Shown here in pieces: positions 1 through 34,362 of a stretch of 64,000 nucleotides of DNA. The stretch spans positions 11,889,501 through 11,953,500 of the forward strand of contig NC_053422.1 of the NCBI RefSeq assembly GCF_016859285.1, written 5' to 3'. Source of the DNA: Xiphias gladius. Taxonomy: Eukaryota > Chordata > Actinopteri > Istiophoriformes > Xiphiidae. Within the stretch, counting starts at the first letter, position 1. Each line of letters starts with the position of its first letter. The position numbers and the translations under genes were made by a program. Under the pieces are notes generated by a model. That model did no database searches. It was not told where the DNA came from and saw only the letters and a list, made by a program, of their open reading frames with translations.

Positions 1-1264
1 AGCAGCTACACTGCAGCTGGCCAAACTTTAACCGTGTAGCATTTTTTAATGAGTGTTTCTATGGTTACAGTAACATGACCATTACTGAGTCTTACATGAT
101 GGACCTGTTCCACTGATCTACTAGATCCAGCAGTCATTCACCAGTCACATTGCAAGTCTTTCCAGTGTTGCAGCTAATTGTTTTCTAATTCAATTTGCAG
201 TGCCTCTTAACCGTAATACTAATTGCACAACAATTGTCAACCATTATTTTGTCTCCGAAACAGTTGTTTCAACAGTACAACAGTACAAAATGAAAAAAAA
301 ACTATGTTTTTTTTTACCTTCTCATTAAACAAAATAATTCTGTCTCAAAGAATGTGAAGCCCAAATAGATATTAAAGGTGTACTCCACTGCTTTTACACA
401 TAAAGTTCCTCTGCTGGGAAAGATGCCCCATATCTTTCAAACATAATGCCAGACAGGGAAGGTTGCCACTGAGCATTATGGAAAAGAAAGGATCCAGTGT
501 TTTTGGCGCTTGACACAAACAAGGGACAAAAAAATTACAATACATCTTCTTCTGTTGCTTTGATTCTGACCACTTTTTTTTTTTTTTTTTTTAAATCCGT
601 GTCTTCTGAGACCCCAAAAAAGAAAAGCGACACTAAATTGCTGGAGTGCCCCTTTAAATCCACTATGTCTTCAGTTACAAAATAATCTCAACTCAAAGTT
701 CACTTAGTAGCTTTTTCAGAGCATCTCAAATCTCACAGCCTTCATCAGACAAGGCATCTTGCTCAAGTGAGCCATGTGTAAAACTGAGTTGAATGTCTGT
801 TGCCTTTTTTGTGATTATAACCGCTTTCACGTTGTTCTGATGGGTTTTTGTTGGTAGGAAAATTAAACAATCTTAGTGTAGATCAGTGCTCTCAGTGTGT
901 CGCTTTCAGACCATTCATTCAACTCTCTACCGGTGGGGACCCTTGAGGGGCGAGGGAGGAGTGTATCAGCGTGGACTGCTGTGTGCCACGGTGTCTTTTT
1001 TGATTGTACCACTGGAAGGAACCCAAGAAAGAAAAAATTTCAGTTTCTACACGTAATGTGGACCTAATGTAATCAGTCACAGGACAAACTAAGATAATGA
1101 ATGCAACAAAACATGGCAAAGAAAATAAAAAAACAATCAAAAAACAGAAATGCATGTGGTAGAGGCATGAAAGACTTGGTATTTAAATCAGTACGTGGTA
1201 AAATTATTGTCAAGACAGGTTTAACCTCTGTACCTCCTCCTCTCCTCCTTTTTCATGTCTCCAG
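1..1264 (+). other. Intron of the opsin gene (partial), no exon seen
   Basis: This AT-rich stretch precedes the first recognisable opsin exon and ends in a good acceptor: a CT-rich tract at about 1230-1262, then AG at 1263-1264. I found no opsin exon in it. The transmembrane 1-5 exons are probably upstream of the window. It holds T and A homopolymer runs, for example near 573-591, but no recognised repeat family. Confidence 0.6.
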
Positions 1265-2354
1265 GTGGGTAAGATCAATCTGCTGGCAGCTCAGCGCAGA
1301 GAGCAGCACATTTTGGTGATGGTGTTGTCCATGGTGTCCTGCTACATTCTGTGCTGGATGCCCTACGGCATCATGGCCCTGATAGCGACCTTCGGTAGGC
1401 TGGGACTGGTCACTCCCATGGCTAGTGTGGTGCCCTCGGTCCTGGCCAAGTTCAGCACTGTCATCAACCCCGTCATCTACATGTTCTGCAACAAACAGGT
1501 GAGAAACCTGGGCAAGGGCGGTGGCAACCGATGATGATCGCCACCGCATCTGTCACTAGATAGGAGTACGTTGCGAAAGATCCGTTGGTCGAAGGACAAA
1601 TGACTGCTCAGCTGTGTCTGACTGTAAAGTGGAGAGGAAGATAGGGTGACATCCACAGAGGACAACTCAGTCATTTTACTCTCAATGTGTCTTAATCACC
1701 ACTTATCAGGTGCTACATTCAGCGCACTAGATGGCATGCTTCTGTCCGTGGTAGCCACAAGCCGTTTATGGGCCATGACATCCGTTTCTACTGAGCGAAA
1801 TACATGAGATGATTGTCTTGAGTAACCCGCCGGCTAATTTTTTTTAATGTCTAGGTTGCATACAGCCATTGTTTCAACAGCATTTCTGTGACTGTATTTT
1901 AATGTTTAGTTAGGACCTACTTGACATCACTATTATTTATTTATACTCTGTTGAAATAATGTTGAAATAAATGTATCCTAGATATGAAAAATGTTCACTT
2001 TTCAACCGAATTAATCGCTGTTTTAACTTAGATGTCTGGATGTATTTTGACCTGCAAATGACTCAAACCACCAAATCAGTGCGTACTCGGGATGATCGTC
2101 CTCTATTTTGTGCTTTTACACAGTTTTATAGATGCTTTGTTGCATTGATGAAGTGCAGCGGGGAACCGCAGTCTGTTCAAAGAGAGGAGCAGCCAGCCCC
2201 ACGGACACAGCTTTCAGGCTTCTTCCCTGGTCATAGACGAGCATCTCTCACCTCTGCACAACCTCCTTTGCAAATCTGCGGCGTGTCCAGAGACGCCGCC
2301 CTCTACGGCCGGCACAGTGAATGCCACACACTTGTTGTCCACTACACTCCATGA
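1265..2354 (+). CDS. tmtops: Teleost multiple-tissue (TMT) opsin, last two coding exons (5' part outside window)
   Basis: This is the C-terminal part of a ciliary-type, light-sensing GPCR of the plasma membrane. Exons are 1265-1498 (78 codons, phase 0 at both ends) and 2124-2354 (76 codons plus TGA). The first starts VGKINLLAAQRREQ, the cytoplasmic entry to TM6, and continues with the CWMPYG motif of TM6. TM7 carries the retinal-binding lysine (LAKFST; Lys codon 1448-1450), NPVIY and the NKQ tripeptide typical of transducin-coupled ciliary opsins. The second exon begins FYRCF, the start of helix 8, and adds a basic, Ser/Pro-rich tail. The NKQ|F intron matches the position of the fourth intron of vertebrate rhodopsin (family knowledge). 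TMT rather than Opn3 is preferred because of the INxxAAxRREQ and FYRCF patterns. The TMT subtype cannot be fixed from this fragment. Both splice sites are canonical: CAG|GTGAGA donor and ttttacacag acceptor. Confidence 0.85.
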
Positions 2355-2764
2355 AAGTTTTTTCGTCTTGTTCGTCTGACAGACTGTGAAAGTTAAAACA
2401 AATGTTTTTCAACTAAAAGACACAAATCTGCCTTCTATCTCTCAACACCCTGCCAGTGACTTTACATACGAAGATGAATGTCACTGACAACTCTTCAACA
2501 TTTGAATGTAAACTCAGCGCCATGCAGTTCAGCCTCTGCTTAAACGCATATTTAATTTGCTCATGTGCTGACCTTCCATATATGCAAATGCCAGTGTACA
2601 GTGTATGTTTTGAATGAATGCTCTGGAAATACATAATGGCTGTGTTTGCTGCAGGTTTGACCAAGGTAAGGCTGTCCTCAGTTCTCTTCGAGACTCCGAG
2701 CATTTACATGCAGATGCATATGAAAAATTACAGATCAATGAATGTCTTTCATGGTTTACATAAA

Positions 2765-2878
2765 AATAAAATACACATCTATCAGTTTCTATCCTGTTTC
2801 TTTGTCTCTCAATCTTGTTCTTTTTCCAGAATAGACAACAACCACAGCAAACACAAGAACAAATTATTGCAAAATAAA
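2765..2878 (+). terminator. Candidate opsin polyadenylation signals
   Basis: AATAAA occurs at 2765-2770 and again at 2873-2878, about 410 and 520 bases after the opsin stop codon. Either could end its 3'UTR. No downstream GU-rich element was scored. Confidence 0.4.
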
Positions 2879-2899
2879 ATTGTTTAATACACCACTTAA

Positions 2900-5040
2900 T
2901 AGAGAAAAAGAGGTAAATTAACGTACAGAGATCCTGGTTCCCGAATTACATGAATATAACTTCATACTATTAACGAAATGATCACATATTGTCTGGTACC
3001 AAGTTCAGATGACAGAGCAGAAAACCTTGAGGGTTTATCAACACTTAATATATTCATTGTATTTATTTATGTACGTATACATACTCTGTATGCATATGCT
3101 GTATTCACAGTTGTGAATATTTTGAACCACTAGGGGAAGCTATGAGCCGCTTCAAAAGATGTCTACATGAAACATGCTATCATATGAACTTCTGCAGTCC
3201 TCTCCTAGCGGGTGGATTACCACTACCATACGTATGCAGCGAAAATAATTTACATTGTTTTGACAGACTGTATGTGTGCCAGTCGTTTTGCAGTATCAAT
3301 TTTTTATATTAAAAATTAATATTTTTTACAGGAAAAATTCTACTTAGAGAAATCAATAAACTTTTGTAGGTGAGAGATGCTGTTTTTATATAAATTCATG
3401 AATGTATTGTATTGTATAGCCTATCTAATACTTTTACAGTAGGCACTGTACAGCATACATATTGTGTATGTATATATATTATACATAATTAAGAGGTTTA
3501 AAGCACAGAAGAATGTGGTTCAAAAGAACCACCGGTACTGTTTTAACTTTAAGTACCAGCGGATTGTTTTGACCAAGTGTTGGTATTTTTTTTTTTTTTT
3601 TAATCACTCTTACGATATTTACTCACGCTATTTTTGACCGTGTGTTAAACACAAGAAGCTCATGTTTTACCCTAAAAATATCACAAATTTATTGTTAGTT
3701 GTACAAAATATTAGCTATTCAACATTCAAAACTAAAAACTAACAATCAGTAACAAATAGTGGCATGTCATTTTAAAAAAGAGCTGACGCAGATTGTAAGA
3801 GTTCATACAATAATTGAATTTGGGTAATAACACTGAGTCAAACAACCCGTTGTCTTGGGTGGTTTTCTAGTCACTGGGTAAAGGTAATTCAGTACTGTGG
3901 TGATTTCATCGGCAATGTGGTATTTAAAAATCTCTCTCTCAAGCTACCCAGCTAACTGTCACTTAGGGAGGTAAATCTGGGTTTACATGTGAAAGAATTC
4001 TCGCGCAGATGAAAAGCTGCACTGACCTGCTACTTTTCAGAAATGACGATAAAACAGATAATTCTGCAACCTCATAGAAGCTAAACCAACATACAATAAC
4101 AATGTAGTTGCATCTGCTAAGTTGCCTTATTCCTTATGCTTTTGCAGCACTCTGTTTCACTAATTGAATGAATATGCCACATAAGAAATGTTTCACATTA
4201 GCCTAATAAGGCTGTGTGGTATTAGTGGGTCACATTCCAGGCGATTGTGCCACCACAACCAAGCAGAGTCTACATATTCTGCGGTTGTTATCACAGACTG
4301 ACAACTTTGTCATGTATCTGAATAAACGTCTTTCAGGTTGAACTGAACTGAATTGAATTCAGCAAGCTTTTAGCAGGCTGTACTGATCTGGTATTGGGCC
4401 ATTGCATACTTTTTTTTAAAGGTGCCCCTTCTGAATTCCTTGTGAAGTAAGTGATTGAATAAGCCAGAGAAATGAGAAATGACTCCTTGGCTACTGTTGG
4501 ACTGCATGGTCCTGCAGTCAGATTTTCTTTAATCACCGAGCCATCACATTAATGTTTTATTAAGAGAAATGTCTAGTAAATGTGTTATTTCCCGCTTCTA
4601 GTATAACTCTTTAAAATAATTTCTATTTGCTGTTGCTGAGGTCATTTGTGTTGGCCAGGTCCTTGTTTCAGAAAATACTCTCAGCATCAAAACTATGTGA
4701 AAATACCATTGACCACTCAATACATAGGTCCTTGGGTATGCTCTGTGTAATGTCAACTCCTTTAAATACTTTTTAAAGGAGGTGACGTGGTATTATATGT
4801 CATACTACATTATAACACACTATATATGAATTTGTTTTTTCTTTGCTACAAACAGAAGTATTGCCGCAGTGCCATAGAAATTCGGAATAAAACAAGGTCA
4901 CATGACATTGCGTGGAATTTAGGGGCACATGTCTGACAGAAAGGAAGGGAAAAAAATGAGGTATTTCACATGCATGCAAACAGACACACATGTACTCACC
5001 AAAGGTCACATCTCTTTTAGATTTGCACACTGAAGACTTC
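2900..5040. other. Opsin-cd40lg intergenic region, nothing recognised
   Basis: The stretch is AT-rich and has homopolymer T runs near 3585-3601. No open frame shows a domain or plausible splice structure. I see no RNA gene and no mobile element with clear ends. Confidence 0.5.
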
Positions 5041-5104
5041 AGAGCTTCCAGGAAGTAGCAAGAGTAAAACTCAGAAGCTTGAGAGAGCAGTACTTCAGAA
5101 GCGC

Positions 5105-5350
5105 ATGGGATGTCACGGACGCCAGGCAGCTCTAGATTTCACCACTCCTCTCTACCATGATCAACACTTACCAGACCAGCCTGGCTCCCCCGCCGGTGCC
5201 TCCGCGCCTCAACAGGTCCCAACCAGTCTTCATCCCGGCTCCACTTCCATCACCGGGCCACAGCAAGCCTCTCATCCAATTCTTGGCTGGTGTAGTGGTG
5301 CTGCATTTATTGCTGTCTGTCGGAGGATTCATCTATCTGTTCCACATTGA
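5105..5350 (+). promoter_or_regulatory. Overlapping upstream ORF on cd40lg leader
   Basis: An ATG at 5105, 52 bases before the cd40lg start, opens an 81-codon frame. It runs out of frame through the main ATG (5157) and almost to the end of exon 1. Its context is moderate (C at -3, G at +4), whereas the main ATG has A at -3 (CTACCATGA). If transcription starts upstream of 5105, this ORF would lower translation from the main start. The transcription start is not known from sequence. Confidence 0.35.
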
Positions 5351-6698
5351 AAAAATGGTAAAAAAAAATTTCTCTTATGGATGAGGATGGTAACTAAGAA
5401 CAGTTAAGATGTCCTAGTAGTTGGTGGCACTGCTGCATGTAAGCGTCCAGGCCATTACAAGTTAAAATATTTTACTTTGCAACTTCTGTAGAAAGCTATA
5501 TTGTTCTTAAAAAAAAAAATCTTCAACTACATTTAACCTTCAAAATTAAGTTTTAATTTTCAGTGAAAAACAAACAAACAACCAAAACGTTTAAACAAAT
5601 CTTTCAGTTTCACTTGCAAATGAACTCAGTTTTATTCTAAAACATGAATCAACTGTATACAATATTGCAGATGGGTTTTTATCACACTAGGGTACTGAAA
5701 TACATCTTTATAAATTCACACATTTGGAGCACAGGAAATGCTCTTGAGCTAGCAGGTGAGGTGTGATATTAACAGCACAGTGTCTTGTTACAAGAAGAGC
5801 TCTTTGTGAACAAACATAGAGATGTTTCATTATGAATATTATACTTATTTAATATGTATCATATGAAAATCTGCATTCAGCTTATTGTACTACCTGTTCC
5901 TGATCTGTTTTATTCTATTCTAATCCTACAGGAAAAACCTCCTACAGCTGAAGGTACATTCATCTCATTTATTTCTTCTTAAAAGACATTTTAACATTTA
6001 ATTATTAATCATTCAATTATTTATTTTATTATGAAGTTGCATGCAAAAATTCAGTCTCAAAATGTCTCTGACCAGATGTTTGTTCTCTTCTCCAGCTGCT
6101 TTTATCTCATCAGGAAAACAGGAAACTTTCTACAGAGCCTTGGCAGGAATGGTGGTTGACAGACGAACAGCAAAAAAATCTACATGTAAGAAACTATTAA
6201 AATGACAGATTTTGAACTTTGAAAAAATGCAACAATAAGTAGCCAAAAATCTATTTAGAAGTCAAGAGTGAAATTATTTTCAATAATATTGCTTAAAGTT
6301 CTCCCTCTGTCCCTCCAGCCGGTTATCTCCAGTGGGACATGAACCACTCGGTTCGTAGGAACATCAATTACTACCACGAGAGTTGGTTGACGATCCTGGA
6401 GTCTGGTGACTACTATGTCTACTCCTCAGTGACCTTCTCCAAGGGCGACTCCGCGCGCCCACTGGCCAGCAGAGTCAAGCTGAGGAAGGACGAGAAAGAA
6501 GAGGAGAAGGTTGTGATGCAAGCCTACTGCAGCCTGCACAGCTGCCCCGGGAACGCATCTATCCCTCGCATGTGCACAGCTACACAGGGAGAGGTGATCA
6601 GTCTGGAGAAAGGAAACCAGCTCAGTGTCTGGGTACAAAACCTTTCACTGGTGGACTACGACGAAGGAGCCACAACCTTTGGGATGTACAAACTGTAG
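5157..6698 (+). CDS. cd40lg: CD40 ligand (TNF superfamily member 5), complete
   Basis: This type II membrane cytokine of activated T cells binds CD40 on B cells and antigen-presenting cells. Exons are 5157-5357, 5932-5953 (only 22 nt), 6096-6185 and 6319-6698; phases join cleanly to give 230 aa. A proline-rich cytosolic tail (residues 1-38) is followed by one membrane anchor (about 39-62), a short stalk and a C-terminal TNF homology domain (about 105-230). STSGYLQW resembles the first strand of mammalian CD40L, and the protein ends TTFGMYKL, matching the family's TSFGLLKL-like end. Cysteines at 175, 180 and 190 include the likely core disulphide. Sequons lie at N113, N183 and N212. The protein is shorter than the mammalian one (261 aa), mostly in the stalk. 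The start was chosen for its A at -3 and because it opens the cytosolic tail. The neighbour arhgef6 is the same as in human Xq26, which supports CD40LG over other TNF ligands. Confidence 0.88.
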
Positions 6699-8257
6699 GA
6701 CTTCTATATGAGCATGTGCATGGACCTAAGCTGAAGAGTGGGAACTCATTAAGTGGAAGGAATTGGATATAAATCTACTGAGAACACTGTTAAATACTCT
6801 GGATCCATAATCTTTTTTCGTGGATTTCAGAGACAAAGACCACAATCCTAAACTATAATTTATTACATCACATATAATTGTGTGTTATTTTGTGTTTCTG
6901 TGGTATTTTTGTGAATTGATGTTCTGTATTTATTGATGTAAATGAGGTTGTATGGCTGTGAAATGAATTTTTAATATTTAATCTAAAATATTTCTGCTCT
7001 TCTCATCAGTTTGTCTTGCATCTGCCCATTGCGGGAGTTAGTTAGAAGCAAAGGAGACACAGACATTAGACCGAGACATCTAGACCAAAGCACCACGTTA
7101 GATGTTCTCAGTGTTGGATCGGCTATACCGTGTGTACGTCCAAGTATGGAGCACATCCGCATGAAAATGCAGAATATTTTAAAGGAAAGCTGCACCACCA
7201 TCTTTTGTAAACCAAAAAAAGTTTTAGTCCTGAAGAGAATCAGTGTTGAGATGCTTAATGAGTCAGAATTACTAACAGCTGATTAGGTGGACTTGTTAAA
7301 AATATCCAGGTCATCATTATTAACACAGCCAAGTTTGTTGCAGACCACCAATACTTCTCTGACATACCCAAAATGGTCCTCCATTGGCTACTCAGAAATC
7401 AAACTTTTTTCCCTATTTACTAAAGTGCCCAACCCACAGCATTGTTGTGCACTCTATCTTAATCTGTCCCACTATGGTTTTAAATCTCTATTGCACAAGA
7501 AACCACACAGCAAAAAAAATTCTCATGATGCTAAGCCACAACAAAACAGGGCCTCTCAAGATATAGGTTGCCACTTGGGAGAGATAACTGCCCTCAGTAA
7601 TGTCAATCTTTTTTTTAAAAGTGTATAGAGGCATCAAACTGCAGTTTCAGTGTCAACATCTGATTATTTTAAGGACGCCAGTGTTTTTACAAGTCTGACT
7701 TCCCTAATTACAAATCACAAACATGGTATTTTACTGCTGACAATTTTTCAAAACAAGCTGCAGACACCCCACTTTTGTAATATATTTTTCATTCTTTCCA
7801 GGCAGCCATTAGTCTCTATTCATTTCCATATGGTGTATGAATCATTATTTTTTAATCAAACTTTTGAAACTTGTTTGAGTTTTGTAATCCATCACAATGG
7901 ACTGAAAGTTTTCAACTCTGTTCTTTATTGTCATGTGCTAGAACAGTTTGATTTGAAATATAGGCAGTACGTCAAAATGATAATATAACTTTGACACAGA
8001 TGATTACAGACTTAAGATTCAGTGTGATATATTACACAACTCAAGCAAGAATTGAGAGTCTGCCATTTGATTTTTATACTGTATAAAATTGAATTTAGAC
8101 CAATGGCTGCCTAAAAGGCAGGAAAAATTAATCAAAAACCTGACGCACAACAGCATGGTTCGAAATATTGTTCCCAGTAATGCCATGTATTCCAGATTCA
8201 TAGTAAATGAAAAACCACCTGTTAAAATGCACATGTACAGTACACTTTATCCCACAG
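6699..8257. other. cd40lg 3' flank, no further gene recognised
   Basis: The first few hundred bases are probably cd40lg 3'UTR, but I could not point to a clear AATAAA. Open frames near 7011-7990 lack domains and have AT-rich, compositionally biased translations, so I read them as non-coding. Confidence 0.45.
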
Positions 8258-8318
8258 GTGCGAGTTAGAAGAAAGATCAATCTGCTTGGTGACCGATACA
8301 AGGTTTTAAAAATCCTGG
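8258..8318 (+). other. Orphan exon-like segment
   Basis: This 61-nt segment has an open frame reading VRVRRKINLLGDRYKVLKIL. It is bounded by a pyrimidine-containing acceptor (tttatcccacag) and a strong donor (GGGTGAGTAA). It lies between cd40lg and the arhgef6 3' end, and no partner exon was found on the plus strand nearby. It could be a chance pair of splice sites, a cd40lg alternative 3' exon or a relic. The function is unknown. Confidence 0.2.
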
Positions 8319-8765
8319 GTGAGTAATGTTAAAAAACCTCAATCCCCTTCCCAACCCATCAAAAGTAAAATGCAGTGCAGTGCAAGATTAAAGTTAGAAA
8401 CTCAGACACTACAAAACCTAACAGTGTTTCACATGAGTAGAAGAGCATGGAAAATGTGACTATCTATGGAGGTGTGTAAAGATGCAGGGGCGATGCACTC
8501 TCACAGGATGTCATCTATCATAGTCACTCATTCCACCCTGCAAAGGGTTTCTTGCTACTGATTCTGAAAAACCTACAAATTCCTGAACCGCACTTGTGCT
8601 GAATGCTGCATGGAAAAGCCTAAAGTGGTGGATTTTCCAGTATGAATGCGGGAACACACCGTTTATGCTCTGTGTCGAAAACACGTTCGAAATCTTTGGA
8701 GTTTTCCATTTTGTCCCTTTGTGAAATGGATGTCAAAAGCTAAACTCTACTTTTTATATTAAATT

Positions 8766-11239
8766 TTTAATAAAAGAATGACCATACCAAACATAAAGTA
8801 CAGAGTGTCTAGAAAAAAAGCAATACAATACTTGCAAACAACAATAATTGCATAGAACAACCTTTCAAAAACAATACACACAGTGGTCTGGAGACACAAT
8901 TTCAAATAAACAAGATGAAACCGGAGTTCAGCCCCCTCCCACCAGTAAGTGCTCACTGAGGCTCTTGGGAATTGAAATCTACAGTATGTTGTAATTAATG
9001 AAAACAATTTAAAATACAGAAACGGCAACAACGTTAATCTCAACAGCAAAGATATGGTGAGACAGTCGCACATCTGCACAGGCAGCAGAGTCTCTGTAAC
9101 GCTGCTCGCTAACTGTACTTCCCAATGTGAAAAACGGCTGAAGATCATTCCCAGAACTGTTGCAAGAATTCCCCTTGCTTTAGCGACCTTATGCAAGACA
9201 GTGACCTTGCTGCAGATGTACCATTGCTGCCTTGTACCCTAGACAGTGCTCTGACCTTGCTGTAAAGAGGTGCACGAAAAAAAAACAGCACTTCCCAACA
9301 GGGATTGTACAGTATTACAACATTATTACAATATGTATCATTTGTAATGAAAAATTGGGACCTGGTTAGCATCTTTAAACAATCATCAATACCTTACAGA
9401 CTTGACTAAATAAAGGCAAACGGAACATAATGAACAGCTTAACTGCGTGGCCTTTAAACCGCATGGCCTGGCCCTTTCTGGTTGATAAACTGGGTTCATT
9501 CATTTGTTATTGCAATTTCTACAAATGTGGACGACTATGCTGGGACTTATTGCATATCGATAGCGTCCACTGGTGCTCTGCAACACAGCAAAAGTAGATA
9601 ACAGTGTTGACAGTGCACACACTCAACCTCTTGAGGAAATGCACCGCTGTGGGTCCTTGCAAAGAGGCTGCATCTTAAATAGCACACAGAGCCCCGTTTT
9701 TTTTTTTTTTTTTTTTTTTCCCTTCCCCCCAGACCCGATATACATCCATTAAGCTTGAGCCATTCTCATAAGAATATTACAACAATCCATCTCTGACACT
9801 TTCAATATAAATCCCAGTCTGTCTTTAGTCCCAGTCTGGTCTTAAACTCTCTTAAGTTTGTTGACTCTTTGGGAGGCACTTAAACAATCAAGCTCTATTC
9901 TACACCACCAAATAAATCTCTCTCCGTTTATTTCCTCAGTCTGACTCTATCAGCTCTGCAGGAGCCTGCTAGGAGGCTGCAAACAAAAACCTCTGAATTG
10001 TCAAGTCGGCCTCACTATTAAAGTCATTTTCCCCTCTTATGTGGTGAAAAATGTCTATTTTCCCTATACGAGGATATTTTTTCTGCCTTTACACATCGGT
10101 GTAGTTTAATAAAATTCCAGACCAATGTAAAGGCAGCAAAACTATATCTATAAGGCTAACTCCACAATTAAATGCTTGGGTGAACAATAAATAAGGAATA
10201 CTTTTTAAAAATCCAAAATAAAGCTGGGCTAAGTAATTAATATGGTAAAATGATAACTGAATATATTTTAGTAAGAAGAGTAGGGTTGACATCACGGTCA
10301 TTATTTGCATACTCTTGTTTAATAAATGATACATAGATAAGCTTTTTATATTTTATTATGCAGCTGTATCCCTGATAGCTTTGGACTATATATCTGGATA
10401 TCTTGATTATCAAATTTCTGATGCAGAATTCGTCCTGTAGAAACACTGTACATTCATGCAGTTTTAAATAAACAGTCGTGGGCTGCATTTGGAAACAACT
10501 GCATGTAAGACAATGAAGCTAACCTGCTTTGACTTGCTTAAACGCCTACAAAAAAAAACAGCCTTGAAACTTGCGAAGTGAATGTTCAGAATGTTACAAA
10601 AATGCCAATCACACATTCTCAGGAAAGCTCAATAAATCTATTTCCCCACCGGCGGTCCTCGGGACAAATAAAATATGAATGACAAAAAACGTCATGATGC
10701 GAAGAGAAGAAAATCCGTCCCCTTTGTAACAGAAGTGCATGCGAGAGAACACCTATTGGACTTGATTGCTTCGTACTCCTTTTCTACCGCCAACTGACGC
10801 AAAAGGAGCAGCGAAGAACTTGTTGTGTCCTTGTCCAAAATTGTTCTGTTTGCTGGGGAGTGTTCACAGTGCTAGCAGCCGAGAGGAAGTATGTTTGAAG
10901 CATCCCATTTGTAATCAGTCTCGATTTAGCTGAGCTGCTTCAGGACGAAGCATATTTGTAGTCTCACCTAATGAGGCTGGATCCGGAAGACAGATAAGAT
11001 TTCATCATAATTTCAAATCAAGCTCCAACACTTGAAGCGAGGAAACTCCTAGTATCATCGTCAGTGAGGGAGTCCAACGGTGCTGTGTGTGTCTGAAATA
11101 TAGGGACGCAACGTACTGTAGACAGATACACAAATACACGTGCACACCCGACCCTTCCTGTCCATCTGTAAGCATGCTTACATAAATGCACCCATACACG
11201 CACAGCCACACTAGGACGCAGATGATTGCAGGGATGTGC
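8766..11239 (-). other. Probable arhgef6 3'UTR
   Basis: The arhgef6 stop codon is at 11240-11242. The next 2.5 kb on the minus strand holds no gene and ends at an ATTAAA (minus, 8771-8766), a usable polyadenylation signal. There is a T-run at about 9699-9719. Earlier cleavage is possible. The extent is inferred from the absence of other features. Confidence 0.35.
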
Positions 11240-33055
<21,816 letters not shown>

Positions 33056-33300
33056 AGCTCCACAAAAATGATCATTGCCTAAGCACACATTGCTAAAGTG
33101 GCGGCCTGTTCCGTATCAATATGCAACTCACATCCGCACTTTTGCTACAAGTTTAAAAAAAAAAAAAGAGGCGGTGGGGGAAGGACGACGCCGTTTGCAC
33201 AGGCAAAAATGTTGATCACCCCTACTGGCAAATAGGGACCTCAACAATAGGCAGGAGTCTTTTTTTCCCCCCCTCTGCGTAGTAGCACATGCTGGCAGAG
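33056..33300 (-). promoter_or_regulatory. arhgef6 5' flank/leader
   Basis: Immediately upstream of the arhgef6 ATG (33055-33053). CpG-bearing DNA runs from exon 1 into intron 1 (about 31.7-32.9 kb), which fits a CpG-type promoter nearby. No TATA box was recognised and the transcription start is unknown. Confidence 0.35.
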
Positions 33301-33914
33301 GGAATTTTCTCTCCTGTTATATTACAAGCTAAAATGCAGCGAGGGTCAGGAAACACCACCAGGGTCAGGATTTCTGATGTGCCTCACCATATCTCTCAAG
33401 AGAAAAATACACCACCTACTCTAGGAGTATCTCAGGATGTGTGATCAGTGGGGCTGACACACAGTCTGCAGACATCCGATACAACATTAGTATTGAAATC
33501 CATAGAATCTACAGTATGGTTTAAAAATTCTCGTGCAAAATGGGTCATGCTCAAGTTTTCTGAAACAGCTATACAAGCTATATGACTATTGCAATGTCCA
33601 CTCTTAAGTGATGTATGTTGACCGAATATTTGCAGGAAGAAATCATACCATTGCCTCAACAGATCTAAGAATTCACTAAGCTAAAAGCTGATCGTGGTAA
33701 ATGCTTATCACCATTAAAAAATTCTCAATAATCACAATGGAGGTTACAAACAAACTCTTACAAAACATCAACCAGGTACCACAGACACCTGAGCCCCATT
33801 TAAAAAAAAAAATAACTACGGTAATATCTAAAATACCTTTGTGGAGAATTGCGCTCTTTGCATTATTCTTTCACGACAAGACAAAAGTGAGTGAACAAAG
33901 CTATTTTTAAAGTC

Positions 33915-34041
33915 TTTATTGAAAACGCCATAAACTGTCAATTTGAGCAAATCCTCAGGCTGTGCTCTTCTGAATTTCAACACGTTGTTCCACTTGTTCC
34001 AGGACTCAACCAGCAATCTCAGCAGAAGCCTGGGCCAGCAT
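33915..34041 (-). other. rbmx: Candidate alternative terminal exon of rbmx, with poly(A) signal
   Basis: Minus-strand acceptor (TATTGTAG) then an exon from 34041 that contains AATAAA at 33920-33915. No protein-coding continuity is seen. It makes the third element of a downstream exon series with 34362-34270 and 35066-34962. Inferred from splice signals only. Confidence 0.45.
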
Positions 34042-34269
34042 CTACAATACAGCAAACATTAAAAACTGATTACTTATCAAGTTTAATTTTTGCAGGAATA
34101 AATATCCATTATACCACAACCACAGCCGTCACTTATAACATTCTGTATGCAAGAAAAACCCATTTATTTTACAAATAACTTATTGTACATATGTGTAACC
34201 TTTCATTAATACACTTGTGTTTTTCAAAGTGGACAGATAGTTAGATTATGATTAGTCTGGTTGGCATAC

Positions 34270-34362
34270 CTGCATTGGTGCACTGTGGCTTCATTGGTCC
34301 AACAACTTCAGGGCTCAACTCAGGTATGTCGCAAGGGCAGTTGCCTTGGAGGGATGTTCATC
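34270..34362 (-). other. rbmx: Candidate alternative 3' exon of rbmx (internal)
   Basis: A 93-nt segment with a strong acceptor (CTCATTGCAG) and donor (GCAG|GTATGCC) on the minus strand. Its GC content is higher than the surrounding DNA. It contains in-frame stops, so it is non-coding or follows a premature stop. Confidence 0.45.

Noticed and set aside
1253-1674. Minus-strand open frames over the opsin exon
   Set aside because: Shadows of the opsin coding strand, which carries the Schiff-base lysine and NPVIY.
7011-7988. Chain of open frames of 60-113 codons after cd40lg
   Set aside because: AT-rich, no domain, no consistent splice sites; they read as 3' flank.
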